Source of the DNA: Bryum argenteum
Lineage: Eukaryota; Streptophyta; Bryopsida; Bryales; Bryaceae
Reading direction: 5' to 3'
Length of the DNA: 64,000 nt
Assembly: GCA_037043015.1 (NCBI GenBank)
Contig: CM073327.1
Location: 11,948,727-12,012,726, forward strand
Of the stretch, positions 23,180 to 36,099 are shown in pieces (position 1 is the first letter of the stretch; every line of letters starts with the position of its first letter). The notes under the pieces are model-generated. The model did no database searches, was not told where the DNA came from, and saw only the letters and a program-made list of their open reading frames with translations. Both the position numbers and the translations under genes were made by a program.

Positions 23180-23476
23180 TGAAGAAAAATGAGATAAGCA
23201 TCAATTACAGTCTTTGAACAAGAACACAGTTTGTAAGCTACAAAGCATACAACCTTTCACATCATGAATCCTTATATAGCTTCAATTGTAACTAACTAAA
23301 ACTTATAACTTCTTAGTCTAACTCTAAATAAGCCAGCCACGTGGAGCATATAGATAAGGCACTCTACACCGTATGATTCATTGTACAGACACATAGATAT
23401 TGTTTATAAGCAATACAAAATGTGAACACAACTAGGTGTCTCATGCATGTTCTTGACTCAATTCCCTTACACTGGT
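23180..23476 (-). repeat. Possible 5' LTR of the copia relic
   Basis: Read on the minus strand, this segment starts TGTAAGGGAATTGAG, has a TATA box (CTATATAAGG) at about 23271-23280 and lies 200 bp upstream of the gag start. I found no second copy in the window and no clear primer-binding site, so the boundaries are approximate. Confidence 0.4.
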
Positions 23477-24300
23477 AACATCATGCTATACCTCACAATG
23501 TGAAACTCTTTTCGGTGCCACTCAGCCTTTCAATGAAAACACAACCCAAAGTTTGTACCACTATTCCCAGAGAAATCTTAAATCACAAGGACTCTTTATT
23601 GTACGAACTTGACAAGATAGGTACAGAGTCCAAAAAATTTACGAGCAGATTTTTCACCATACTGAAGAAAAAAAATCATCAGTTACCGTGAATTTTGAGG
23701 AGAATCTGGTCATAGTCACCACTGACAGCAGACCCAATCATGACCACTAACTTCGTGTACATGGGAGGAAAAAAGCATATGGATCAGCTCTAGCAGGCCA
23801 AAAGCTTGACCACAATGGTGAATATCAATAAAAATTTCAACAAGTAAGCGGTGAGGAGAGTTCACAACTTGACAAGGAATGGAAACAGCAACCTTTTGGC
23901 TCGGTTTCTAATACCAAAGTTAGCTTTCAAAACCTGCGATCGATTCTAAGTGTGAAATCTGATACTCATGAAATCTGATACTTGCGGTAAGTATCAGATT
24001 CTTAATTGCAAGATACAAAACGTGGATAAATTGCAACGTCTATTGACACACAAAAAAGAAATTTTAAAAATCATTGCACCGTCGTCAATCAACGTGCACA
24101 GTGAGCAATATGGAACCAAAAGCAATCACGTGTGTGCATTCCGATTGATTCAAAGTCATTGACGTGCGATGTTGAATCATGGCGACGTACCCAACGCACC
24201 GCCGGCCGCTAGCGCGCCCCAGCGGACACGGCGCCCACTTGATCCGCCGCCTCTCCATCTCATTGCTCTTGCTCACGCTACAGTTCGATCCACTCTGCCA

Positions 24301-24316
24301 GTAATTATATAAACAA
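24301..24316 (+). promoter_or_regulatory. TATA box of the aspartic protease gene
   Basis: AATTATATAAAC lies about 110 bp upstream of the ATG at 24419, a normal position for a plant core promoter with a ~75-nt leader. Confidence 0.5.
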
Positions 24317-24418
24317 TCCTCACTCTTCTCATTCTCCTCATCGATCCAGCTCCTGGCTTCCGTTTCAATTTCGATCAGAGTCCGATCGAGTGAATCGATT
24401 GTTGTGTGACAGAGCACC

Positions 24419-26995
24419 ATGGCGAAAGGTGGTGTGACTGCACTTGTTCTGCTCCAGCTGCTGCTGCTGCGCTTTTCGCAGTGTCACGTCCAGGCAGCAA
24501 GCATGCACCGTGATCTCTTGGGTTCGAATACTATGGTAAGATTGTCAACATCAGTCCATCCCCATGCATGCATGCTACCGACTGAGTTCATCATCGGTGC
24601 TGGATAGTACCTCTAGATTTTAAATGTGATGTGAGTTGGCAGATTATGCTCCAATACATTCTGAATGAAACGATTGGATTGCATCGTATTCGAATTCGGC
24701 TATTGTCTTGCTGTATGGCAGATGGTATTCAACCTCAAAAGTATACCTCGAGGTATCTTTCGAAAGAAAAGATGAACCTTAAAAGAGAAAGTAGGCATGC
24801 TTAACCTGATTTGATTGAGAGTTTCTAGGATTATCATTTTTATCTTGCGTTATTGATTGTTGCTGTGGTGGTGGCAGGTGGTGAGAGGCTCTTTGAAGGC
24901 CAGAGACAGTGGGAGCAATACGACAGCAAGTGAGAGACTCTTAGCAGCTGCAAAACGAAGCCTACTACGAGCCACGCAAGTGGAAAAGAATCTGCGAGCA
25001 CATATAGGAGGAGGGTCGACCGTGCATACAGACGCCACAGACGCCCAAAGCCCCGTTGTGTCGGCCGGACCGGAATACATCATGACGATCGGCCTCGGCA
25101 CACCGGCGAAGCAATTTGTGGTCATCGCTGACACCGGCAGCGACTTGAATTGGGTCCAATGCACCCCATGCACCAGTTGCTCCAAGGGAGTCAACCCTCC
25201 TTTCAACCCTTCTTCCTCGAGCACCTACAAGCTGAGCACCTGCAGCGATCCTTTGTGTCAGGTACGTGAACACCATTGCATTGCACTGACTGATCACAAA
25301 AGCACTTTTTCATCGTCCTACAATTGCAATATTTACGTCAAGAATCTTCCAAACACACCAATTTTATGTCTAAAACTACAAGTATCTTGATGAGATTTGA
25401 TCTAGTAAAGAACATATCTCTAACGAGACTATCTAACAAGATTTTGGGAAAGTGTCATCGGTTTCAGGAGTATGCCTTGTGAGTGCTAGTAAAAAGTAAC
25501 ATAACGTAATTCAACTTAGCTTAACTCAAATGAGGCAATGCCTAGGTGAGTGCCAGAAAAACCACATTGAAGAGCTAGAACGTTTTAGAATGTTCTCTAA
25601 ATATTGTTACTTTCTTGAACGTGTTGTTATGCAAACTTATTTCAAACTAGTTGCTGAAAAATGAGTTCCAAACTTCTAGAGACTCCTTTGAGACAAGAGT
25701 ATAGATGAACTTGTCTGTTCGATTTAGAACATAAAAACTCAAGACCTTCGGTTTTGGAATACTAAATCATTCTAAACATGTGTCACATTCACATGGATAT
25801 TTGGTATAGGCCCTTTACTCAAGGACTTGCAGCACGAGAAACACTTGTCAGTATTCATACAGTTATGGCGATGGTTCCAACACACAAGGAGATTTGGCTT
25901 ATGAGACGATGACGTTAGGGAACACAGCAATCCCGCGTGTGGGTTTTGGTTGTGGAAACAACAATAAACAACAAGGCTCCACACTACCGTGGGATGGGCT
26001 TGTGGGCTTAGGCCAGGGCCCCCTCTCGTTGCCCTCGCAACTCAGCCCCTCCATCCCCAAAGTCTTCTCCTACTGCTTGACTTCCCGCGGTTCCTCAAAG
26101 AACTCCTCCATCATTTTTGGGAACTCTGCCCTCAATACCAATGTAAGTACAAATTTCAAAAACTAATTGTGCACAATTTATCCTCTCAAAAACCAACACC
26201 AATTTGGTTTTGAGATTCATTCATATCTAAATATGTGTGTTTTCAACTTGCTTACAATGGTTATGGAAAGAGGTAACTACTTAGTTGACTTCTATAAAGT
26301 AAGCACAATCATTGCAAGTAAGACTCTTGTGTTGTTTGATTTGAGTACTTCCAATGGATTTTTCTTGACAATGTAAAATTGAGGTTTTGTTAAAAAAAAA
26401 TGAGGTTATTACTTTTATCTTTTTTCCTCAGATGATTTCTTTTATGTGGCACTAGGTGAAATACACGCCGTTGGTGGTTAATTCTTTGGCTCCATCTGCC
26501 CCATATTATTACATCGAGGTGACGGGGATCAGTGTTGGTGGACGCGCCATATCTTATCCATCCTCAGCCCTACAGATAGATAGCAATGGCATGGGTGGGA
26601 CCATAATGGATTCGGGTACCACTCTAACGTTATTAACACAATCGGTTCTCAATCCCATCCTAGCAGCTATCCGGCAACAAGTCAAGTACCCCGAATCAAG
26701 CTATGTTCCACCAGGTTGGGCCTTGTGCTACAACACCGCGGGTGTTCCAACATCAAGTCTGACATTCCCATCAATGGTGATCAAAATGAAGAATAACCTT
26801 GACTATCTTGTTCCTCCAGAAAACTTATTCGTACCTATTGACAACAGAGGTAGTAGATATTGTCTTTCAATGGCAAGTAGTAACTCGCTATCCATATCCA
26901 TCATTGGGAACATCCAACAACAAAATATCCTTCTCGTGCATGACTTGGTTAATAAGCGCATTGGCTATCAAGCAAAGCAATGTGATAAGATGTAA
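24419..26995 (+). CDS. Nepenthesin-like aspartic protease (family A1)
   Basis: Four exons, 24419-24535, 24878-25261, 25810-26142 and 26456-26995, all phase 0 with GT-AG introns, encode 457 residues. Residues 1 to about 27 form a secretory signal peptide (MAKGGVTALVLLQLLLLRFS). A propeptide of about 80 residues follows, then the two-lobed pepsin fold: first catalytic site ADTGSDLNW (Asp near 124), the plant-specific insertion CTPCTSC in the nepenthesin cysteine-rich loop, the flap region YSYGDGS, and the second site IMDSGTTL (Asp near 330). The C-terminus NIQQQNILLVHDLVNKRIGY is typical of the family. Both catalytic aspartates and the cysteines are present, so it should be an active, secreted or vacuolar endopeptidase. 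The start was chosen as the first ATG, in good context (ACCATGG). No operon-like context is expected; neighbours are unrelated. Confidence 0.9.
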
Positions 26996-28264
26996 TTCCG
27001 CATATACATCCATGGAAGTTAATAAACACGCTTGTCATATATTATATGTCGAGATGACAAGTTAAAATAAAGGTTGCTTGCACAATGAGATGGTCTCACT
27101 CCCATTGATTGTCAGTTTTGACAAGTTGGAATAAAGGTTGCTTACGGAATCAGATGAACTCACTCCCATTGATTGTCAGTGTAGCCAACCGCGACCTCTG
27201 TATTGTGCTTTCTTTATCAACCATATGGTTTGGTATACACATACATTCATGGGTGTCAAAATGTTTAAAATATACTTGCCATGCATTGTGTGACAAGTTG
27301 GGATGATGACTCATTTAACTACTTCTATACGGGAAGCAATACAGCAATAAGATACTAGGACTTGGAAGATCTCAGGAAAATATTAACCCTTTCACACCGA
27401 GGCGACCATTTTTGGTTGACCCTAGTTGACCCTATCCCTCTTCATGTAGGCGATAGAAAGATTTGAACATTCAAATCCTTATTCAAATCCTTGTTAAGAG
27501 GGTTAAGATACTCACATCTCAGCTCTAAATTTCCACTTAATGTAGTGCTTGTTCCACAAAATTGAAAATTCCAAAATTTGCTCCAATCTAGTCCAGATGA
27601 GTTCAGATTTAGTTAAATGTGGCATGATGAAGGTTGTTTACATTACCGTATCCAACTTCGCAGAATCGCATAGTTTGGAGTGTATCATAATGTGTTGCTT
27701 CAATTTCGAAATGGTAACAACGTTCTATTAGATCACAGATTATTCTTACTACACATGTAGAGCTCCAACTACCGCAGCTACCCGGAAAAATTGAATGATG
27801 ACACCCTGTTTCAATTACACTCCATACTTCAAAGTGAAAAATAGAACTCTGCGTGCTCCCATTCAAATCTACACTCTGGACAACAGGTGCATTGTCCTAC
27901 AAAATTTGAGGTGTAGCAAGATAAGCAAGCAAAAGAACTGTCTTGTTCAAATGCAGCAATAGCTTCATACTCCGACATTGCACGAGCGCTTTGATGAACC
28001 ACAAGCAGTTGTAACACTTAAAAATTTCCAACTGCAGCTAATCACACTAACTCCATACTTTACAAGGAAAGTGGAACTCTGCACGCTCCCCTTGAGCTGC
28101 CAGAGCTTCATCGAATCTACTAGGTGCGATCCTACAAATTTCACGGTGTAGCCAAATTAGCAAGGTACAACCATAGTTACCAGCAATTATGAATGAATGT
28201 AGGCAAAGAAGCAAACATTCAATCGCCTGCGTGCATTACATTACACCTGATGACGAAGATTGTT
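26996..28264. other. Intergenic, small tandem duplications and a TTAA-flanked segment
   Basis: A ~58-bp unit is duplicated at about 27068-27123 and 27128-27182 (AAAGGTTGCTTRC…CTCACTCCCATTGATTGTCAG). A diverged ~200-bp duplication spans 27760-28190 (CTCCATACTT…GAACTCTGCRYGCTCCC). 27387-27502 is bounded by TTAA and begins CCCTTTC and ends AGAGG, possibly another small TTAA-type MITE, weakly supported. No ORF is convincing. Confidence 0.5.
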
Positions 28265-28843
28265 TCATGAGCTTGTAGCAGCAGCTGCAGCAGCAACTTT
28301 AGTTGCATCTGTAGTTGCAGAGACGGAGATTTGAGAGGAAGAAGTAGCACCAGGCGGAAGCATGCTTGTCCCTGCACCACCTCTCACACGAGCACCTGGC
28401 GGACCTGTGAGCGTTTCTCCACGTAAAGCTGCAGCATACCGGTCTTCTGTGTTCTCTTTGCGCTGAATCTCTCCCAACAATTGTCCTAGTCTCTCCTTGT
28501 TCACTCTCCCCACCATCTGCAATCCGAATCAACCAATCAATCAGAATCCCTTGATCACCAAACAATGCTCTCAATGAAGCAATACAAGTCATCCAGAAGT
28601 AAAGAATGCAGAGAAAGATGAAAGGTGGTCACGGGCTCTAACCATGGAGTCTGATCTGCCTCGTTTCCGAAGCTCTTCATCTAGCTCAGTTTGAGTGAGG
28701 TTGGTGGTTCGCATCACAGCCTCTCCGAGCGCCCAGGAGCCTACGAAACAGAGACTCGTGAAAGCCAGAAAGAAGCCCTTGTTGTACTTGCTATTCATCA
28801 CCACCCATCGCCATGTCCCGCTCTTCTCCCACAAGTACGACAT
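28265..28843 (-). CDS. 150-aa single-pass membrane protein, function unknown
   Basis: Two exons, 28843-28643 and 28516-28265, with a phase-0 GT-AG intron, encode 150 residues. The N-terminal 20 residues are polar and tryptophan-rich, followed by one transmembrane helix (GFFLAFTSLCFVGSWALGE, about 22-42). A conserved-looking amphipathic segment follows (TELDEELRKRGR, then VNKERLGQLLGEIQRKENTEDRY), and then an alanine/threonine-rich low-complexity tail. The layout suggests a small organellar or ER membrane-anchored protein with a soluble C-terminus. I believe it belongs to a conserved plant family but cannot name it. The second exon could begin at MMVGRV or at the following methionine with little change. 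Confidence 0.7.
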
Positions 28844-31516
28844 CCTGAATACTCCACTGCACAATAAATAAAAATCTTCACTTAGACTCAACAAAAAAAC
28901 GACAAAAGACTCTTCTCCAAATGAAATCGTTAACCCTAAACTAAACTCTAAACATGTTAACCCTGAATTAAACAGCGTAACACCACTAGTGATTCCAGAG
29001 TGCACAGCAGACACTACAAAGGACAACCCTAATTAAAACTCATCACGTAGGGTTCCCCAGACAGTAAGTTAGTCACTGTTAAGCTCCATCGTTTAACAAG
29101 AGTCTTTTGAAGTTGAATTTCCGAAGCTCAAACAAATTGAGAAAGTCAAAAACATAAAGAGTATGTAAAAAGAAACGAATTATGGAAAAACTCTTTCAAA
29201 ATGACTGCGGGAGTCCAAACTTGAAACTGCAATTGTCCTGAGTGGCAAAAACAGGGCACCGGCTCACTAAAAAATTAGATTGCTATGACATCCAGCAAAC
29301 GAACAGCCGGATTTCCTCTTGCTATTCCTGAATTGGTAAGCGAAACATCAATTGCGGAGGACGCATTCTCAAGAACCCTAACTTGAGTCTTAAAAGTAAG
29401 AATTCATCAATTAGGGCTCACAGAACAATGAAGCTCCATCAATTTTACAGGAGCCTAATTTCGAAGCTCAGATTAACAGACAGACATAAATTCACCAAAT
29501 CGCTGTTGCGGACTGAAAGAGATCGTAATCCACAGGATAAGAAAACATTTCTATCACCTTTGTCAGAATGAACGCGCAATTTAGTCTGTTTTTGAAAATG
29601 CAAGTGTATCGAGCGAAGCTCAAAATCGACGGACCTTTGCGAGAACTTTAATCACTTGCGTACTACTTGTGATTGTAAGACGGAAACGAACAACGAGAAA
29701 ATTGTGTCAAATTGCTTTTTGCAAAGTATGCGCAGGTACAGATATGATAATACCTTACACGAAGAATGACTCGTCACCCTCTCAACGAATTTCGACGCCA
29801 ATTCGATTGCAACCACCGCTCCGCAGATGTCGAATTCGGTGCGTTTCCTTCTGTCGACGTGCGTGACGGCCACGCTCTGCTTCTATTTTGTGTGATTTAA
29901 TATAGTGTGGGTACTATTACTGTGGTAAATGAGTTTTTTGAATTAACTGCAGATACCTCCTATCATGTCAGAAGTAACATGGAGTTCACGCCGGCCTCTA
30001 AATAGGTTGGAGTATCTCTTCTTCTTCTAAAAACTGAGAAAGGCTTGGGTGCATGTACATATGCACCCCTCCTTCCTCTGTGATGTCACACTTATGTAAT
30101 ATTGATAATAATGAGTTTAAATTCTAGAATGAGCTTGTTGTAAGTTTTCATTGTTAACCAATATTTTTAACCTCTACATTTGTCAAGATGAGAAACCTTT
30201 AATAGTTTGAAATCAATGCTCTTAGTAATTTTTTTGTAAGGAGTAAGAACTTACAGCATTTTCAAATCTTATAAAAATCTAGCACTAATCTACCTATTTA
30301 GTGTAGTTATGATCCAACTTATAAAGAGGTTTGCTTGTGGGTGGAGTTCATTGATGACGAATAACCTAATATCTGTGGCACTAACCTCCAAAAATTCAAG
30401 TAGATTACTAATCATTGATTACCTAATGAGTAGTAATGGACTTGAAGTATACCTTTGTTATAAATCGGCACTAGCATAAATCTTACAAAAATAAATAGGT
30501 ACTATAATGGATAGGTAATATCCATGGAAATTTTGATCTTTAGAACTTTTGGAGGAATCTGAAAATAACATAGTAATAAAGGGGCTACAATTTATTTTTT
30601 TATTTTTTTCCTACTCTTTTATCTACAATAGCATTATTAATAATGACTAACAAGTCTAATGCTCAGACCTATTATAGTAGAGTGTTATGAAATGAAGCAA
30701 GTTCCATAATGGAGCTCTAGTAATCATCACTCATAAGCACGTAATAGCTTTCTCATACAGCAGTACCATGTACTCACTACAAACATCATGGGGTATCACT
30801 TTAGGGCACCATTTTAGGAACACCTATATATCCAACTTCAAAAATTCCTATCTCATTGTAGAAGAGTCCCAAAATGATCATTCCACTTGCTCTATCTTCC
30901 TTATAATTTTCCCAATTTTATCCATGCACAAAAATTGCTTGCCCTGGTAACATCCCTGTAGATTTCCCTTGCTGAAAACTGAGTCACTGTTGAACACCTT
31001 ACTATATACTACAGTGTTCTTACACATCTACACATTATGGATGAAAAACGTCAGCGTCACAAGATGAAGAGGATGGATGTTATCCTTCGGCAACATCATA
31101 TGGTTACTGGCAGTTAAGCAAAACCAGATTGTTAAGACCATGAAACCAGCAATCTACAAAACCAACGGCAAAGATGGTCCAATTTCCAAGACAATCCGGC
31201 AGTTAAGCTAACCACCATCTCCCTTCCACAGTTAAAATCCATCGAACCCCCAGAACCTCCGGATGCTTCTGCTGATTCAATCCAAATTCGCACACCAGAT
31301 CCAAAACTCACTTTTATCAAACATTCAAACTCACCGACCCACTCGATCGCACTACAATATACAGATTCAACACTCACTTTTCAAACTATCCAAGCTCACC
31401 GACCCACTCAATCACACTACGATATACCACCTCGTTTACAGATCCAGAAGAAAATCACACTCAGAATTTTCGAATAGTTGAAACTCCGACTCAGCGGGGA
31501 CTCGGTCGATCGGTGA
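28844..31516. other. Intergenic region with a SINE tail
   Basis: 28844-29880 is probably leader and promoter of the 150-aa gene. 29985-30033 (TTCACGCCGGCCTCTAAATAGG, then TCTTCTTCTAAAAA) is a 3' fragment of the SINE seen complete at 49805-50140. 30100-31400 is AT-rich without a credible gene. Confidence 0.5.
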
Positions 31517-33156
31517 ATGGGGAGCAAGGCAGCGGAGGTGTGGAGATTCGTGGTGCCCGTGATCCCGTGCAGTGCGGCCAGCAAGTATAAATCGGCGAGT
31601 AGAGCGAGGGCGAAGAAGAGCGTGAGTGATATTGAGGGCGAGATCGCTGCTGTCGGTGCGAGAGTGAGTTACATCGAGGAGCAGATGGAGAATATCAAGG
31701 CCGCTCTGCCGCATCTGGATAGTAAGATTGGGTATGCTAGCTTGGGTATGCCTGTGAGCTCGTTCTCGTTGGAGGAGATGCAGATCTTGAAGCGGATTCA
31801 CTTCCAGTTGCTGCAGTTTTGGGAGGATTTGAGTCGGAAGCAACTGGAGAAGCTCGAGTTTCTCTCGCATTGTAAGCCTCGACCCGCCATTCGAATTCAA
31901 ATTTCGTCTTGCTCATTGCTCTTTTCTCGTACCACCATGAGAAGTGAACTCATGTGTAAGAGATGTTTGTTACCCTATATAGCCATGGCAATCCTTGATG
32001 AGGAGAGATTTTTCCGAAGTATACCTGCATACATCAATTACTATCATCATCCACAAGGTGGATAAAGATGAGAAATCATAATCTTCGATTAAGCTATTTT
32101 TCCCTACTAGCTATGGATTTCGGTAAATGACCAATTTACCAATTGGATTGGACTTGAGCAACTGTGGTTTAGTGGATCTTAAAGTGGAAGGTTCATGAAA
32201 ATCAATAATTTAGTGGATCTTAAAGTGGAAGGTTCATGAAAATTAATAATCAAGTCACTCATAGATGAGATGTTGCTGCATAGTGACCTTCATTGTGCAG
32301 CAACATTAATTAATTAGTTTGAAGCTTTTCATTTGCCACATGGACCCTTGAGGGGATGCCACATGGACCCCATGGGTGATGTCACGTGATATTTTCATTT
32401 TGATCCATGAGTGAACCCCCAACCCTAACCCTCTTGTATGTTTTCATAAATGCGAGCAGTTACAAACAATATGGGATAAATAGTTACAAACAATATGGGA
32501 TAAATTCCAGAGCCCTGAGACCCCTGCTCCCAAGACCCCGCCCCAAGACCCCTCCATTCTTTCATACTCTCAATAACGATGTAGACTCAAATATCTTTCA
32601 CATCTGCATCATAGCTCAGATTTCAGTTTCATGCTCCATAGCTGATGACTGTGATGCAGGTTTGGAAGTACTGGAGGATCAAAGGGCAGGGGGCAAACAA
32701 GAGCAGGAAGAAGGAAAAGGATTCGGACACAACGTCAACGAAAAGCTACAAAAAGACCTTCGGAAGAATCAGGAACTGGAGATGCAGATGTACCTCGACA
32801 GGATTCGCATCGTTTCCGATTCCAGCAGCAAACCAACACCGCACATATCTCAAATACCTCCCGAACGAGGTACCATCCAATCCCTCTCGAAATTGTGCAA
32901 CAGCGACTGTTCACACGTCTACAATCTCATATGTGCATGTGTTGTTGAAAAAGGTCCACGGCGCGAGCAAATGAGACCAGAAAGGAAGAATGCAAGCGAG
33001 TCCAGATTGCCATTACTAACAACAAAGGTTAGCTTTTCATCGGAACATCAAAGCCCAATAGATCGTCACCAGCAGGGGTGCAAACTAGAAGATTCCACTG
33101 CCTCCTCGACTCCAGTGCTTCACCCCATTCAAATGCCAAGACGAATCAAAGTATAA
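31517..33156 (+). CDS. Coiled-coil protein of unknown function (model partly uncertain)
   Basis: Exon 1 (31517 to about 31869) starts MGSKAAEVWRFVVPVIP and contains a basic region (KYKSASRARAKKS) and a clear heptad coiled coil (DIEGEIAAVGARVSYIEEQMENI, then LEEMQILKRIHFQLLQFWED). The donor is ATT|GTAAGC (phase 1). The best acceptor is GATGCAG at about 32659, which keeps a frame reading LEVLEDQRAGG… to the stop at 33156. The alternative +1 frame of exon 2 is also open to 32974 and cannot be excluded without transcripts. No family recognised. The gene converges on the CPN60 beta gene, with only about 360 bp between stop codons. Tandem duplications of 41 bp (32168-32252) and 22 bp (32460-32505) lie in the intron or its edge. 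Confidence 0.5.
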
Positions 33157-33519
33157 AAACTGAGAAAGAAATTAAAATGGCGACTACAAAGCATTATAGG
33201 ATTTGACACTGTCCATGAAATTCAGAGGAGAGGGGTGATGGAGACAAAAATATGGTTGTAAATTTTCCAGCGAATGGGCGAACTTACATGCCTTGTTGAA
33301 AAATGCTACTGTGTCCTATTGTACCTGAATAAAAAGCTGACTGGTAGCTCTGGAACTCGCATAAATCTAAGAAGCAACTGGCTCTTAAAACGTGAAAGAT
33401 TCCGCTGCTCTCTATGAATATTCCCGTTTCTACAGAAACCGTCTACGGAGAGGTCGGTCCAAGTATCCTCTTCTAAAAAAACACGGATGGGACCTCCATT
33501 ACAATAATGCTCCGCCTAT

Positions 33520-36099
33520 CTAGTAACCGTAACCTGATGCGTCCATGGGGTTGCCTCCTGTTGGCACCTGCATCTCCTCCTTGATCTCGGTCACTACCAC
33601 ATCGGATGTCAAGAAGATCTTGGCTACCGAGGCAGCATGCTCCAGGCAGCACCTCACCACCTGCATCGAAATCACAATACAAAACCATCAGCTCCAGAAA
33701 CAAGGCCCTTCATTGTACAATAAAAACAGGATTAGTTCCAAAGTCGAGGAAAGGATTGCATGTTATGGTAAAAGCTTACCTTAGCGGGGTCAATGATACC
33801 AGCGACCATCAGGTCCTCATAGACACCAGTGGCAGCGTTGTAGCCGAAGGATGGGTTGTCGTTTGCCAACACCTGGTGATCAGAAAAACCAAAATCAATA
33901 CCCCTGAGATACAAAAGACATTCATGATGGAACAGATCCAGAAAGGATTCAAACTGAATTGTAAACCAGAACAAGGAACCGGAAACCCACCTTCTCAACC
34001 ACAACACTTCCGTTTACGCCGGCATTCTTGGCGATCAACTTCAGAGGGTAGCACAAAGCGCGCCTCACAATCTCTGAGCCAACCTGCAAATCAAAGAATA
34101 TAAAAAATCAGCAACTTGCATGAGGGAGGCTTGCCAGTTGCATACTTAAGAGGACTGCGATAGATGTGGTTGGGAATAATGATTTGTGCTGACCTTCTGT
34201 TCGTCGTTGTCGAGGGTAGCCTTGATAGCATCAACTTTGCTGGCTAATCTCAAGAGGGTGCAGCCACCACCAACAACAATGCCTTCCTCAACGGCGGCCT
34301 TGGTGGCATTAAGCGCATCCTCAACACGGAGCTTCTTCTCCTTCAACTCGGTTTCTGTCTGGGCACCAACTTGGATAATGGCCACACCACCAGATAGCTT
34401 AGCAATGCGCTCATTCAACTTCTCCCTCTCGTAGTCTTGCTCGGCAATTTCAATCAAGTTCCGAATCTGGGTCACACGCTTGTTGACAGCGTCTTGCGTG
34501 CTGCCGTCACCCACGATGGTGGTTGCGTCCTTGGTGATGCTCACCTTCGCGGCCGTGCCGAGCACCTCGGTACCGACCTTGTCCAACGCCAAACCAATCT
34601 CATCGCGGATCACAGTTCCGTTAGTCAGAATAGCGATGTCGTCCAAGTACTGGCTCTTCCTCTCTCCGAACCCGGGTGCCTTCAAGGCAGCCACCTTCAA
34701 TGAACCGCGAAGCTTGTTGACGACGAGCGTGGAGAGCGCCTCCTGCTCGATGTCCTCGGCGATGATCAAGAGTGGGAATCCGCCACGGATCGTCTCCTCC
34801 AAGATTCCGATCATGTCACGGGCAGTGGTGATCTTCTTGTCAACCAAAAGCAACTGCAGGAGGACAACTAGAGTTAGTACGGGCCTTCGATTCCAGAAGT
34901 TTGAAGGAAGTTTCGAAAGGGGAGGTGCAGACCTTGCAGTTGTCGTAGTCGACGGACATCTTCTCAGGGTCGGTGACGAAGTAAGGTGAGATGTAGCCGC
35001 GGTCGAATTGCATGCCCTCAACAACATACAAGTTGTTCTCGGCGCTCTTTCCTTCTTCCAGGGTCACCACACCTCTGCGTCCCACCTTGGCCATAGCTTC
35101 GGCAATCATCTGTCCGACCTCTGGGTTGTTGCCGGCACTCACAGCGGCGACATCCGCCAACTCACTGTCCTCAACCTGTCACCACAATAATAAACAAGAT
35201 AAGAATCAAAGAATTGAAGGAGAGGATAAGAATAAAACAAGTTAGTGAGGGGGTCGGTCGTGAGATGGCTACCTCCTTGGACAGCTTCTTCAACTCCTTG
35301 ACGAGAGCCACGACAGTCTTGTCAATTCCGCGAGTAATTTGCACGGGGTTAGCTCCGGCAGCAACCACCTTGACACCCTCGGCAATCAGTCCTTGCGCAA
35401 GCACAACGGAAGTCGTGGTTCCATCACCAGCCAAGTCGTTCGTCTTGGCAGCAGCCTGACGAACCAACTTCGCACCAATGTTCTCCACTGCATCCTCAAG
35501 CTCAACCTAAGAACACCAAAACACACGTCAATTACACCACTCCAATGACGCGCAGGGCCAAATGTCTACTCACCATTCAGGATTTACATGGCAGAAGGGA
35601 GAATAATCACTTTTACTCACCTCCTTGGCCACAGTCACACCATCGTTCACAATCTTCGGCGACCCGTACTTGCTCTCCAACACAACATTGCGCCCCTTGG
35701 GACCCAATGTAACACCGACGAGATCCGCAAGCTTGTCAACTCCCGCCTGCGCACAGAAGCCCGAACTTTAATGACCAAAAAATGACCAAAAATTGTAATA
35801 AGAACCCACAGAATGTTACGAGAAACCACAAATTGCAATAAGCACCCACAAAATGTAATGGGAACCGGAATTGCGGGCAGAATCCGGACCTGCATTCTCT
35901 TGATAGCCGAGCCATCCTTGTTGAAGTGAAGCTCCTTGGCGGCCTTCACCACAGTGGAGGAGCGGCGGGTGCTGGGAGCAACGCGAGCAGGGCGGAAGGC
36001 AACGCGGCTGATGGCAGCGGAAGAGCTCAAGGAGGCCTTGTCCACGACTCGGAGAGAGCCAGTGGAGGAGCCCGCCATAGCCATGGTTGAGGCAGCCAT
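33520..36099 (-). CDS. CPN60B: Plastid chaperonin 60 subunit beta
   Basis: Eight exons on the minus strand: 36099-35890, 35746-35621, 35506-35273, 35175-34933, 34853-34194, 34083-33991, 33872-33780, 33660-33520. All phase 0, total 1800 nt, 599 residues, the usual length of the family. The first ~50 residues are a serine/arginine-rich plastid transit peptide. The mature protein shows the group I chaperonin ATP-site motifs [13 protein letters not shown] and [16 protein letters not shown], the apical-domain stretch [15 protein letters not shown] and the intermediate-domain [12 protein letters not shown]. The C-terminus is the beta-type [12 protein letters not shown] rather than a GGM tail. It folds imported and plastid-made proteins, including Rubisco large subunits, as a tetradecamer with CPN60 alpha and CPN20/CPN10. 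No lesions. Confidence 0.97.

Noticed and set aside
30770-31020. Transposon ends CACTACA…TACAGTG
   Set aside because: Terminal match is too short and no duplication was found.
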